From contig CAVQGM010000002.1 of the NCBI GenBank assembly GCA_963712065.1, forward strand, positions 1,240,001 to 1,304,000: a DNA stretch of 64,000 bases, given 5' to 3'. The translations under genes were made by a program, and so were the position numbers. Shown piece by piece: positions 1-8,730 of the stretch (its first letter is position 1; every line of letters starts with the position of its first letter). The notes under the pieces are model-generated. The model made no database searches and was not told the origin of the DNA. It saw only the letters and a program-made list of their open reading frames with translations. Origin of the DNA: CAVQGM01 sp963712065 (lineage in GTDB: Bacteria > Actinomycetota > Acidimicrobiia > Acidimicrobiales > Acidimicrobilacustridaceae).

Positions 1-392
1 CGGGTGCGGTGCTGGCCGAGACGTTCGTGGCCCTCCCGTTCTTCGTCATCACCGTCGAAGCCGCCCTGCGGTCGATGGACCAGCGCTACGAGCAGGTGGC
101 CTCGACGCTGGGCGCCGGGCGGTGGACGACCTTCCGCCGGGTGACGGCGCCGCTCATCGCGCCCTCGATCGTGGCCGGCGCCGTGCTCGCCTGGGCCCGG
201 GCCCTGGGCGAGTTCGGGGCCACCATCACCTTCGCCGGCAACATCGAGGGCCGCACCCAGACGCTCCCCCTCGCCGTCTACCTCTTCCTCGACAGCCGAC
301 CCGACGGCGCCGTCGCCCTCAGCCTCGTGCTGCTCGCCGTGTCGCTCGTGGTGCTGGTGTCGCTGCGAGACCGATGGCTGGAGCGGGCATGA
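1..392 (+). CDS. modB: Molybdate ABC transporter permease, ModB (5' truncated by window edge)
   Basis: This is the C-terminal part (about 130 residues) of an integral-membrane permease. The reading frame is open to the left edge, so the gene starts outside the window. The segment around residues 25-60 reads as the permease EAA-type loop that contacts the ATPase (dynamic ...VASTLGAGRW... followed by the APLIAPSIVAG helix), and the stretch LGEFGATITFAGN is typical of ModB/CysT permeases. Further hydrophobic helices follow. The stop codon overlaps the start of modC by 4 bp (ATGA), so the two are translationally coupled. Assignment to molybdate rather than sulfate rests on the ModC-like partner with C-terminal MOP/TOBE domain; a sulfate or tungstate permease cannot be excluded. 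Confidence 0.88.
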   Translation, partial: GAVLAETFVALPFFVITVEAALRSMDQRYEQVASTLGAGRWTTFRRVTAPLIAPSIVAGAVLAWARALGEFGATITFAGNIEGRTQTLPLAVYLFLDSRPDGAVALSLVLLAVSLVVLVSLRDRWLERA

Positions 393-1444
393 CCCTCCAC
401 GCCACCCTCGACGTGCGGCGAGCGCCGTTCCATCTCGACATCGACCTCGACGTGGCCCCCGGCGAGGTGGTCGCGCTGCTCGGTCCCAACGGCTCGGGCA
501 AGTCCACCGCGCTCCATGCCGTGGCCGGCCTGCTGGCCGTCGACGCCGGCACCGTGACCATCGACGGCGAGCCCCTCGACGACCCGGTCGCCGACCGGTT
601 CGTGCCCGCGGAGCGACGCCCCGTCTCGCTCGTGTTCCAGGACTACCTGCTGTTCCCCCACCTCTCGGCCCTCGACAACGTGGCCTTCGGCCTGCGCGCC
701 CGCGGCACGCCGAGCGCCGAAGCCCGCGCCACCGCCGGCGCTTGGCTCGACCGGATGGGCCTCTCCGACCTCGGTGGGCGCAAGCCCCGACGGCTCTCGG
801 GCGGCCAGGCCCAGCGGGTCGCGCTGGCCCGGGCCCTCGCGCCCCACCCACGTGTGCTGCTGCTCGACGAGCCGCTCGCGGCGCTCGACGCCGGCACCCG
901 GGCCGCGGTGCGACGCGACCTGCGTCACCACCTCTCCGCCTTCGACGGCGCCACGGTGCTCGTCACCCATGACCCGCTCGACGCCCTGGCCCTGGCCTCG
1001 CGGGTCGTGGTGCTCGACGGAGGGAGGGTCACCCAGGCGGGGCCCATCGCCGAGCTCACCGCCCGGCCCCGGTCGCGCTACGTCGCCGAGCTGGTGGGGC
1101 TGAACCTGATCGCCGGCGCGGCCCACGGCCACGCCGTCGCCATCGGCGACGCCGGCGCCACCCTCGCGATCGCCGACGCGGCAGAGGGAGACGTGTTCGC
1201 CCTCGTGCACCCCCACGCCGTCGCGGTGCACACCGTCGAGCCCGAGGGCAGCCCCCGCAACCGCTGGCCCGCCCGCATCGCCGGGCTCGACCTGCTCGGC
1301 GACCGGGTGCGCCTCCGCCTCGACGGACCGGTGCCGCTGATCGCCGAGGTCACGGCCGACGCCGTCGCCTCGCTCGACCTGCACGAGGGCCGAGACGTGT
1401 GGGCCACGGTCAAGGCCACCGAGGTCACCACCTACCCTCGATGA
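389..1444 (+). CDS. modC: Molybdate ABC transporter ATP-binding protein, ModC
   Basis: A 351-residue ABC ATPase energising molybdate uptake at the inner face of the membrane. Visible motifs: Walker A GPNGSGKS (residues 32-39), Q-loop in VFQDYLLFPHLS, signature LSGGQAQRVALARAL, Walker B VLLLDEPLAALDA and the H-loop in VTHDPLDA. A C-terminal region of about 120 residues after the nucleotide-binding domain matches the TOBE/MOP molybdate-binding extension in position and length. The ATG at 389 overlaps the modB stop; an open frame exists upstream but lies inside modB. The following HD-domain gene overlaps its stop by 4 bp, so all three genes look co-transcribed. Confidence 0.9.
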   Translation: MTLHATLDVRRAPFHLDIDLDVAPGEVVALLGPNGSGKSTALHAVAGLLAVDAGTVTIDGEPLDDPVADRFVPAERRPVSLVFQDYLLFPHLSALDNVAFGLRARGTPSAEARATAGAWLDRMGLSDLGGRKPRRLSGGQAQRVALARALAPHPRVLLLDEPLAALDAGTRAAVRRDLRHHLSAFDGATVLVTHDPLDALALASRVVVLDGGRVTQAGPIAELTARPRSRYVAELVGLNLIAGAAHGHAVAIGDAGATLAIADAAEGDVFALVHPHAVAVHTVEPEGSPRNRWPARIAGLDLLGDRVRLRLDGPVPLIAEVTADAVASLDLHEGRDVWATVKATEVTTYPR

Positions 1445-2088
1445 GCTCACGAGCCCGACGAGGTCGGTCCTCCCACTATCGTCGCCTCGTCCGCGGTTGC
1501 CACCCCGACTCCAGCGCCGCCGTCGGCTACGCCCGGGGGCGCCTCGAGAACGAGCTGCCCGGCTGGCTGCGCTACCACGACCTCGAGCACACGGCCGGCC
1601 TGGTCGTGCCCGCCGCCGAGCTGCTCGCCGCCGACCTCGCCCTGGCACCGACCGATCGCGACCTGCTCGTCACCGCCGCCTGGTTCCACGACATCGGCTT
1701 CGTGGAGCGCTACGAGGACAACGAGGAGGTCGCCATCCGGGTCGTGCGCGAGGTCCTCCCGACCTTCGACTACTCCCCCGATCAGGTCGACGCCGTCGCC
1801 GGGGCCATCTGGGCCACCCGGGTGCCGCAGAGCCCTGCCACCCCACTCGCCGAGGTCATGTGCGACGCCGACCTGTTCGTGCTCGGCACCGACCGCTTCT
1901 TCGAGCGGAACGAGGCGTTGCGCGACGAGCTCGAGATCGCCGGCACCGCCTTCTCGGATGCGCAGTGGCTGCGGACGCAGATCGCCTTCCTCGAGTCGCA
2001 CCGCTACTTCACCGCCGCGGCGAAGCAGCGCAACGACGCCACGAAGGCGGCGAACCTGGCCGAGGTGGAGCGGCGACTCGGGGACTGA
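1441..2088 (+). CDS. HD-domain phosphohydrolase-like protein
   Basis: A 215-residue cytoplasmic protein of the HD superfamily (metal-dependent phosphohydrolases). The metal-binding pattern is visible: H in RYHDLEHT, then the HD pair in AAWFHDIGF, and a later Asp in MCDADLFVLG. Family members hydrolyse nucleotides or cyclic nucleotides, but the substrate here cannot be read from sequence. The ATG at 1441 overlaps the modC stop (ATGA) and was preferred to an in-frame ATG at 1399, which lies within modC. It converges on the STAS gene at 2104. Similar short HD proteins are often annotated only as predicted metal-dependent phosphohydrolases; a link to molybdate metabolism is not established. Confidence 0.75.
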   Translation: MSSRARRGRSSHYRRLVRGCHPDSSAAVGYARGRLENELPGWLRYHDLEHTAGLVVPAAELLAADLALAPTDRDLLVTAAWFHDIGFVERYEDNEEVAIRVVREVLPTFDYSPDQVDAVAGAIWATRVPQSPATPLAEVMCDADLFVLGTDRFFERNEALRDELEIAGTAFSDAQWLRTQIAFLESHRYFTAAAKQRNDATKAANLAEVERRLGD

Positions 2089-2103
2089 CGGTGAGCGTCG
2101 GCG

Positions 2104-2448
2104 TCAGAGGCTGGCGAGGGCGTCGGCCTCGGTGTCGAACATCGACACGAACGACGAGAACCGCACCAGGTCGAACACCTTCTTGTAGTGCGGGCTGGCG
2201 CCGCTCACGAGCAGGTGGTGACCGGCCTTGCGGGCTTCCATCGCCACGGCGATGAGCACCGAGATGCCGGCGGTGTTGATGTACGAGGCGTTGGACATCT
2301 CGATCAGGACGTTGTTGCTGCCGGACGCGATGGCCGCATCGTACGCGCCCTTGATGTCGCTCTCGCCGTCGGCGCTGACATCGCCGTGGAGCTCGAGGAC
2401 CGATGCGCCCGGGACCTGCCGGCTCTCGACCTTCAGGCTGCTGCTCAT
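2104..2448 (-). CDS. STAS-domain anti-anti-sigma factor (RsbV/SpoIIAA-like)
   Basis: A 114-residue single STAS domain. Proteins of this family bind an RsbW/SpoIIAB-type anti-sigma kinase when unphosphorylated and so release a sigma factor. The phosphorylatable serine region is visible in SYINTAGISVLIA (the usual D-S/T-S-G-L stretch is here N-T-A-G-I, so the acceptor could be the threonine or a nearby serine; this deviates from the canonical DSSG). Its start overlaps the stop of the upstream anti-sigma gene by 4 bp (ATGA at 2445-2448), which is strong evidence for a cognate pair. It is the last gene of a minus-strand operon with a PP2C phosphatase that could dephosphorylate it. Confidence 0.85.
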   Translation of the reverse strand: MSSSLKVESRQVPGASVLELHGDVSADGESDIKGAYDAAIASGSNNVLIEMSNASYINTAGISVLIAVAMEARKAGHHLLVSGASPHYKKVFDLVRFSSFVSMFDTEADALASL

Positions 2449-2888
2449 GCGTCGTGCTCCTTGGGCTGCACGTGGATCACCATACGGAACTGCGTGCCCT
2501 GGCCGGCTTCGGGTTCGACGAACTCGGCCTCGTCGACCAGTGCCTTGATGACGTAGAGGCCCATGCCCCCCGGCGGGGTGAGCCCCTCGATCTGGGCCTC
2601 CAGGTCGGGGACCGTGACCTCGGCGGGCGGGGGACCCGACCTCCCCTCGTCGACCACGTCGATCGCCAGCCGGTCGGGCTGCAGCGTCATGAGCACGTAC
2701 ACCTTGGTCGAGATGTCGTTCTCGTTGCCGTGCTCCATGGCGTTGATGCACGCCTCCGAGACGGCCGTCTTGACGTCGTCGACGCGCTCGTCGGTCATAC
2801 CGATCATCCGGGCGCAGTAGGCCGCGGTGTTCATGGCGACCTTCTCGAAGCCGGTCTCGCACGGGATCTTCAGCTCGATCGTCTGCAC
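2445..2888 (-). CDS. Anti-sigma regulatory factor, HATPase_c serine kinase type (RsbW/SpoIIAB-like)
   Basis: A 147-residue GHKL-fold ATPase. The N-box is seen in SEACINAMEHGN, and the G1/G2 region in VVDEGRSGPPP and PPGGMGLYVIKALVDE. The family phosphorylates STAS antagonists and sequesters sigma factors of the sigma-B/F group. A GAGGAGG ribosome-binding site at 2894-2900 lies 5 nt before a GTG at 2888 and 2 nt before another at 2891; the former spacing decides the start. No sigma factor gene is seen in this window, so the target is unknown. The gene sits 88 bp downstream of the cyclase-ATPase gene and overlaps the STAS gene, consistent with a partner-switching module. Confidence 0.86.
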   Translation of the reverse strand: MQTIELKIPCETGFEKVAMNTAAYCARMIGMTDERVDDVKTAVSEACINAMEHGNENDISTKVYVLMTLQPDRLAIDVVDEGRSGPPPAEVTVPDLEAQIEGLTPPGGMGLYVIKALVDEAEFVEPEAGQGTQFRMVIHVQPKEHDA

Positions 2889-2976
2889 CACCGCCTCCTC
2901 GCCGTGTCCGATGCCTGCCGATGGCCCACGTGACCCTCCTCGGTGCCGGCGGACGCCGCCGGTCGCGACGGTCGGC

Positions 2977-5900
2977 CTACCACGTCCCGGCCCGCCACAT
3001 GGTGCCGAAGACGGTCTGCTCGTCCAGTCCGATGCGGGCGAGGATCGCCACCGCCCGCTCGAGCTGGGTGAAGGCATCGGCCTCCCGCCCCTCTCGGCGG
3101 AGGGCGTCGGCCAGGTTGTCGAGGGCGCACGCCAGCCCGTGCTCGTTGCCGGCCTGCTCGAACAGCTCGACCGCCTGCTCGAGCTGGGCCACCGCCTCGT
3201 CGGCGTCGCCGTCAGCGAGAGCCAGCAGGCCGAGCGTGTTGCGCGCCCCTGCCTGGCCGGCGGGGCGGCCGAGGCCGGTGAAGGCCACCAGGGCCTCCTG
3301 GGCGTGGTCCCGGGCCCGGGCGTGCTCGCCCCGCCGCAGCGCCACGATGCCGAGCCGGTGGTGGGCCCAGGCCTGCTCGCCGGGGTCGTCGTCGGACTGG
3401 GCGAACACGAAGGCCAGCTCGGCCAGCTCCGAGGCGTCGTCGAGGTCGCCACGGTCGCAGTGCACCATGGCGAGCCCGGCGTAGAGCCGGCCGGCGAGGG
3501 CGGGGTCGGGCTGGTGCTGCAGGGACTCGACCCCCGCCTCGTAGGCGGCTTCGGCCTCGTCGAGGCGCCCCCACCGCGCCCGGGCCTCGCCCAGGCGGTG
3601 CAGGAGCAGCGTGCGCTGGTCGTCGACACCGGGACCGGCGAGGGCTTCCTCCAGCTCGGCCACGGCCGTCGGGTAGTCGCCCATGGCCACGGCGTTGTCG
3701 GCGAGGTCACGGAGGAGCGCGACGCGGGTGGTCGCCGGCTCGCCGGCCAGGCGTGCGGCGTGCACGGCCCGCCGGAGATAGGCCCGGGCCTCGGCCGGGG
3801 CCGGGAGCCGTCGAGCGGCGGCCGCGGCCCGACGCAGGTGGCGCACGGCGGCGGCGTGGTCGTCGGCCCGCTCGTAGTGCAGGGCCATCGCGGCGGCCAG
3901 CGTCTCGTCGTCGCCGTGCACCGTGCGCAAGGCGACCGCGGCACGGGCGTGGGTCTCGCGGAGGCGGGCGGCGGGCTGCATGGCGTAGGCGGCGTCGCGC
4001 ACCAGGGCGTGGCGGAACACGAGGCGGTCCGGGTGGTCGGCGTCGACCTCCCAGATGCCCGCCGCCGAGCCGATGGGGACCGCCCGGTCGACGGCGGTGG
4101 GCTCGTCGACCAGGTGGGTGAGCGTGACGCACGACAGCTCGTTGCCGAGCACCGACGCCCGCTGGGCCACGTCGACCACGTCGACCGGGAGACGGTCGAG
4201 CCGCGAGACGAGCAGCGTCGACAGGTCGACCGGCAGCTCGTCGACCCGGTCGTCGGTCAGCGCCCACCGGCCGGCGTCGTCGAGGTCGAGCCGGCCCCGC
4301 TCGACCAGGTCGACGACGAGCTGCTCGACGAACAGCGGCCCGCCCTGGGAGCGGTCGAAGAGGGAACGCACCAGCTCCTCGCTCGGCGTACCGCCGAGCA
4401 GCGTGGCGACGAGCGAGCGCACCCCCGCCAGATCCAGGGCACGGAGGTCGAGCACGTCCGCGGACGGCGTCGTCGAGGCATCGGCCGAGCGGTGATCGTC
4501 CCGTCGCTCGTCGAGGAGCAGCCCCAGGCGGTGCTCGGCCGCCGTCTCCTGGAGGATGGCGAGCAGCTGACGGGACTGATCGTCCATCCAGTGGGCGTCG
4601 CTCAGGTGGATCACGACCGCGCGGCGGGCCGCCTCGGCCCGAACCAGCAGATCGTACGACCGCAGGCACCGCTCGAAGCGGCCACGGGGGTCGTGGCGGG
4701 CGTAGGGCGAGTCGGTCGGGGCCAGGTCGATGAGGGCGGCCAGGAACGAGCGCTCCTCGTCGAGGTCCCGACCGAGCTCGCGCACGGTCGGGTCGTCGTG
4801 ACCGGCGAGGTCGTCGACGAGGGCGTCGATCGTGGCGTCGAACAGGGCCCGGCGGTCCTCGACGCCGTCGGCGAGCTCCTGGAAGGTGAGGTCGCGGAGG
4901 ATGGCGAGGAACGGGAACAGCGCGGTGCGGGCCAGCTGGTCGGACTGGCCGGCCAGCCAGGTGATGTCGTGCTCGGCGAGCACGCGGCGCTTGGCCTCGG
5001 CGATGAGGTGGCTCTTGCCCACGCCGGCCTCGCCCCGGACGGTGGTCGTGCCCCCGGGCCCGACGGCAGCGGCCGCCAGGCGGTCGACGAGGGTGTCGAG
5101 CTCCCCGTCGCGCCCGACGAGGGTCCGGCGGTGCGCGGCGTCGGGAGCGAGCCAGGCCGGGCGCCCGACGAGCACGACCACCGGCACCGGCTCGTCGAAG
5201 CCCTTGGCGTCGACCGGCTCGTGGGCCTCGAACCGGAACGACGGCCCGCAGGCGTCGGCGACCCGGCGGGTGAGCAGGATGGCGCCCGGATCGGCCTTGC
5301 CCATCAGCCGGGCGGCGAGGTTGGTCCCGTCTCCGAGGGCGCCGTAGGTCATCGACTCCCGGCTCCCGTAGGCGCCGACCCGCGACATGCCGTGGGCGGA
5401 CCCGATCTGCAGGGGCTCGACCATGCGCAGGTCGTCGGGTGGCGAGGCCAGCGCCAGGGCGGCCGTCGCGGCGCGGGCGGCCAGGTCCTCGTGGGAACGG
5501 GGGGCGCCGAACGAGATGTAGAGGTAGCTGCTCTTGTCGCCCACGGTGACCTGGATGAGGTTGCCGTCGCCCGGCGCGATGACGTGCTGCACCCAGCGCA
5601 CGAACCGGTCGAGGTCGGTTGCCGCCGCCGGGTCGCCGTCCAGGTCGAACGGGGCGAACCGTACGAACAGGGCGACGGTGGGCCGCAGCTCGGTCAGGGC
5701 GGTGTCGGCCCGCTCCCGCACCTGCCAGCCGACCCACGGCCGCACGGTGTCGTCGTCGGGCGTGCCGTCGGCGAGCGCCGACCACGGGGTGATGGGCACG
5801 CGGGGTGCGTGGGCGACGACCACGGCGACCCCCGACGGCGTGGTGCGCCGGTCGGCCTCGTCGACCGGGCCGAGGACGTCGTGGACCACCCGGAGCGTCG

Positions 5901-6507
5901 CCCGGTCGACCACCACCTCGCCGAGGGCGGCCTCGTGCTCGAGGTCGGCGAGGCGGGCGACGGTCTCGCCGCCGATGACCTCCACGACCTGGTAGGCGGG
6001 GTCGCCGGCGAGCGAGCGGCTCACCGGGCCCGAGGCCACGGCCACCTTGACCCCCATCTTCACGCCGGGTTCGTCGTCGGCCAGGTCGGAGGTGGCCGGG
6101 AGGGCGACCGGTGGCAGCAGCTCGAGCGAGCGGGTGAGGCTCAGGCCGCAGCCGAGCGCCCGCACCGCACCCGGGAGGGGGCCGTCGTCGCCCTCGGCCG
6201 ACTCGACGCCGCGGGGGTCGTCGTCGAACCAGCAGGTGACCGCGTCGCCGCTGAAGCCGATGACGCTGCCGCCGTGCTCGTGGATGTGGGCGACCACGAC
6301 GGCGTAGACCGCCTCGAGGACCTCGGAGAGGACGTCGACGCCACGGCCCTTGCCGTAGGCCTCGGTCAGCTCGCGCGACAAGCGGGTGAAGCCGGCGATG
6401 TCGGCGAACAGCGCGGCGCCCTCCGTGTGGGCCGGGAGTTCGTGACCGGCGGCCAGCGCGTGACGACGATCGATCGGCAGGTAGGCCTGCCGCCGGATGT
6501 CATGCAC
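2977..6507 (-). CDS. Soluble-adenylyl-cyclase-like protein: two cyclase domains, AAA ATPase, TPR repeats
   Basis: A 1,176-residue multidomain protein with the order of mammalian soluble adenylyl cyclase. First cyclase module (about residues 28-215): both metal-binding Asp are present, D36 in LFADIAGFT and D88 in GFSGDAVTCWF, but the usual Asn of the VNxAAR motif is replaced in GGETVARL. Second module (about 275-425): the first metal Asp is missing (VRFAPFD), while the catalytic Asn/Arg motif is intact (TNLAARL, N396 and R400). Together they could form one complete active site as an intramolecular pseudo-heterodimer. A P-loop ATPase follows (RGEAGVGKS, Walker Lys 498), then about 300 residues of TPR-like helical repeats to the C-terminus. 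Start is GTG, 9 bp after the PP2C gene stop. Substrate (ATP or GTP) is inferred. Confidence 0.83.
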   Translation of the reverse strand: MHDIRRQAYLPIDRRHALAAGHELPAHTEGAALFADIAGFTRLSRELTEAYGKGRGVDVLSEVLEAVYAVVVAHIHEHGGSVIGFSGDAVTCWFDDDPRGVESAEGDDGPLPGAVRALGCGLSLTRSLELLPPVALPATSDLADDEPGVKMGVKVAVASGPVSRSLAGDPAYQVVEVIGGETVARLADLEHEAALGEVVVDRATLRVVHDVLGPVDEADRRTTPSGVAVVVAHAPRVPITPWSALADGTPDDDTVRPWVGWQVRERADTALTELRPTVALFVRFAPFDLDGDPAAATDLDRFVRWVQHVIAPGDGNLIQVTVGDKSSYLYISFGAPRSHEDLAARAATAALALASPPDDLRMVEPLQIGSAHGMSRVGAYGSRESMTYGALGDGTNLAARLMGKADPGAILLTRRVADACGPSFRFEAHEPVDAKGFDEPVPVVVLVGRPAWLAPDAAHRRTLVGRDGELDTLVDRLAAAAVGPGGTTTVRGEAGVGKSHLIAEAKRRVLAEHDITWLAGQSDQLARTALFPFLAILRDLTFQELADGVEDRRALFDATIDALVDDLAGHDDPTVRELGRDLDEERSFLAALIDLAPTDSPYARHDPRGRFERCLRSYDLLVRAEAARRAVVIHLSDAHWMDDQSRQLLAILQETAAEHRLGLLLDERRDDHRSADASTTPSADVLDLRALDLAGVRSLVATLLGGTPSEELVRSLFDRSQGGPLFVEQLVVDLVERGRLDLDDAGRWALTDDRVDELPVDLSTLLVSRLDRLPVDVVDVAQRASVLGNELSCVTLTHLVDEPTAVDRAVPIGSAAGIWEVDADHPDRLVFRHALVRDAAYAMQPAARLRETHARAAVALRTVHGDDETLAAAMALHYERADDHAAAVRHLRRAAAAARRLPAPAEARAYLRRAVHAARLAGEPATTRVALLRDLADNAVAMGDYPTAVAELEEALAGPGVDDQRTLLLHRLGEARARWGRLDEAEAAYEAGVESLQHQPDPALAGRLYAGLAMVHCDRGDLDDASELAELAFVFAQSDDDPGEQAWAHHRLGIVALRRGEHARARDHAQEALVAFTGLGRPAGQAGARNTLGLLALADGDADEAVAQLEQAVELFEQAGNEHGLACALDNLADALRREGREADAFTQLERAVAILARIGLDEQTVFGTMWRAGTW

Positions 6508-6516
6508 GGCCGCGCC

Positions 6517-8001
6517 TCACCAGCGCGGCACGGCGGAGGCGCCGGCCGCCGCCCGGGCCGATCGGCCGAGCACCCGCGCCGGCTCGCGCAGATCGATCTC
6601 GACCCTCGGCACGTGCGGCGGAATGGAGAGCGCCACGACGGTGACGTCGTCCTCCGGCGGTTCGCCGTCGAGGAAGCGCTGCATCTCCCCGACCACGAAG
6701 TCGACCCGCCGCTGGACCGAGCCCCGCTCGTCGATGGAGACGCGCACGTCGTTGCGCACCTGGTCGAAACCGTAGATCTCCCGGTCGGCGTTGAGCGCCT
6801 CGACCAGGCCGTCGGTGAAGGCGACCACGAGGTCGCCGGGACCGAGCAGGGTGATCCCCTCGTCGTACTCGGCGTCCTCGAGGAGGCCCAGGGGCAGACC
6901 GCTGCTGACGAGGTCCTCGAGCTCCCGGGTCTCGGCGTTCCAGTGGTACGGGTGGGGATGACCGCCGCTCGCGAACCGCATGAGGCCGGTGCCGAGGTCG
7001 AGCACGCCGACGAACACGGTCAGGAACAGGTGCTCCGGGATGCTGGCGTGCAGCACCCGGTTGACCCGCTCGAGGATCTGGCCGGGCCGCGGCTCGTGCT
7101 CGGCTTCGCTGCGGAGGGCGGTGCGGGCCGCCGAGACGACCAGCGCCGAGGCCATGCCCTTGCCGGCGACGTCGCAGACGACCACGACGAGGCTGCCCTT
7201 CGTCGGGTCGCTGCCGTGCTCGACGAGGAACACGTCGTAGAAGTCGCCGCTGGCCTCCCTGGCCGGCTCGGAGTAGGCGGCGAGCTCGACCCCGGCGGCC
7301 TCCGGGAGGGCGGCGGGCAGCATGGCCAGCTGCACGGTGCGGGCCAGCTCGGCCTCGGCGCGGAGGCGGTCGGTGTCCTCCCGTTCGAGCTCGCGGAGGC
7401 GTTTGAGCTGGTCGAGGTCGTCTTCGCGCATGAGGGCGATGAGCAGGGTGAGCGCGATCACGGCGACGAGGATGCCGAACGCGCAGGTCCACAGGAGGGG
7501 CTGGTCGTCGAGCGACCAGAGGTACACCACGCCGAGGATGAGCGAGGCGGCGGCGAGGCGGAGCGTGCCGCGGACGTCGAGGAAGATCGTGGCGGCGAGC
7601 ACCGGCATGGCGAGGGCGGGCATGAACGGCGCGGTCACGTCGTAGACGAAGCCGAAGCAGGTCAGGAACGCGTACATCGTGACGATGGCGATCCACGCGC
7701 TCTGGATGACCGCCGCGGTCCGGCTGCGGGCGTACGCGACCCAGAACCCGACCGCGGTCACGGCGATGATGATCGTGCCCTTCCACCCGAGCACGAAGTC
7801 CGAGTCGGGGGCGAGCGAGGTGGTGAGGGTCGACATCAGCGCGGACAGCGTCAGCAGGCCGGCCAGTGCGAGCGACAGCGAGATGAGCAGCCGGGCCCGC
7901 CGCAGCTCCTCCGGGTCGGTGATGGCACGCGAGGGTTGCACCAGGCTCAGCAACGGGTGCGTCCGCGTGGTGGCCGCTGTGATCGCCCTCTCACCGCTCA
8001 C
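6517..8001 (-). CDS. Membrane-anchored PP2C-type (SpoIIE/RsbU-like) serine phosphatase
   Basis: A 494-residue protein. Residues about 35-195 hold roughly six hydrophobic helices (for example a segment beginning LLISLSLALAGLLTL), then a charged helical linker (LKRLRELEREDTDRLRAEAEL), then a PP2C/SpoIIE phosphatase domain starting at VQLAMLPAALPE. Metal-binding acidic residues are visible in SGDFYDVF, CDVAGKGM, and AFTDGLVEA. The family dephosphorylates STAS antagonists and so activates sigma factors. It is the first gene of a minus-strand operon with the cyclase-ATPase (9 bp spacing), the anti-sigma factor and the STAS protein. The membrane domain probably senses something, but no known sensor fold is recognised. 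It is divergent from the cyclic-nucleotide-binding gene at 8240, with 238 bp between starts. Confidence 0.87.
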   Translation of the reverse strand: MSGERAITAATTRTHPLLSLVQPSRAITDPEELRRARLLISLSLALAGLLTLSALMSTLTTSLAPDSDFVLGWKGTIIIAVTAVGFWVAYARSRTAAVIQSAWIAIVTMYAFLTCFGFVYDVTAPFMPALAMPVLAATIFLDVRGTLRLAAASLILGVVYLWSLDDQPLLWTCAFGILVAVIALTLLIALMREDDLDQLKRLRELEREDTDRLRAEAELARTVQLAMLPAALPEAAGVELAAYSEPAREASGDFYDVFLVEHGSDPTKGSLVVVVCDVAGKGMASALVVSAARTALRSEAEHEPRPGQILERVNRVLHASIPEHLFLTVFVGVLDLGTGLMRFASGGHPHPYHWNAETRELEDLVSSGLPLGLLEDAEYDEGITLLGPGDLVVAFTDGLVEALNADREIYGFDQVRNDVRVSIDERGSVQRRVDFVVGEMQRFLDGEPPEDDVTVVALSIPPHVPRVEIDLREPARVLGRSARAAAGASAVPRW

Positions 8002-8239
8002 GGGTGTCCCGCCTCCGACTCGTTCCGTGCCCCGTCACCACGCACAGTAGCCTTCTTCCTCCACCGCCGTCTGTGGCCGTGCGCACAGAACGCCCATGTG
8101 AACGAGGGATGACGTCGGTGTGATCGTCTCGTGAGCGGTTGCCCGAACAAGGGACCGACGGGCACGCGGCGTGGTAGGGATATCGCCCTCGCGCCCAGGG
8201 CACCGGCCCCGGGCCGCACCGACGGAGGCGACGGCGACG

Positions 8240-8668
8240 ATGGCCGACCGAGCTGCGAACGACGAGTTGGTACCCCTGCTGGGCGGCGTCGGGCTGTTCT
8301 CCCAGTGCGACGACTACGAGCTCAAGGTGATCGCCCGCCGGGCGGAGCTCCGAGACGTGCCCGAGGGAGCGAACATCATCACCCAGGGTGACGAGACCGA
8401 CGAGCTCTTCGTGTTGCTGACGGGTGGCGCGGTCGCGGTCGTCGACGGCGAGGAGCGCGACCGGTTCGGGCCCGGGGACCACTTCGGCGAGCTGGCCGCC
8501 CTGGCCAGGGCGCCCCGCACCTCCGACGTGCGGGCCACCGAGCCGAGCACGGTCGCGGTGCTCACGAGGAACAAGCTCTACTCGCTCTTCGACTCGGTGC
8601 CGGGTGTGGCCCGCAGCATGATCGAGAGCCTCGCCGCCAGCGTGCGCAACCGCATCACCTCGCCCTGA
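8240..8668 (+). CDS. Stand-alone cyclic-nucleotide-binding domain protein
   Basis: A 142-residue protein that is almost entirely one cNMP-binding (CAP_ED) domain. The beta-roll pattern begins at FSQCDDYELKVIARR and the phosphate-binding cassette is seen around DHFGELAALARAPRTSDVRA, with the Glu and Arg that contact the ribose and phosphate. There is no DNA-binding helix-turn-helix after the domain, so it is not a Crp/Fnr-type regulator. The ATG at 8240 is chosen because GGAGG at 8224-8228 precedes it and the domain starts soon after; an in-frame ATG further upstream is less likely. It lies between a predicted cyclase operon and a glutaminase that also carries this domain. Confidence 0.83.
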   Translation: MADRAANDELVPLLGGVGLFSQCDDYELKVIARRAELRDVPEGANIITQGDETDELFVLLTGGAVAVVDGEERDRFGPGDHFGELAALARAPRTSDVRATEPSTVAVLTRNKLYSLFDSVPGVARSMIESLAASVRNRITSP

Positions 8669-8730
8669 TCGGCGCCCTGGGGCCGGCCGGTGGCCCCGAC
8701 GCTCGAGCGGCGGAGAGCGCACGAGCCGGC

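Noticed and set aside
2827..8112. Very long plus-strand open frame (1,761 codons) opposite the cyclase and phosphatase genes
   Set aside because: It is a high-GC antisense shadow, rich in Gly, Arg, Val and His, with no domain. The minus strand has complete, recognisable proteins.
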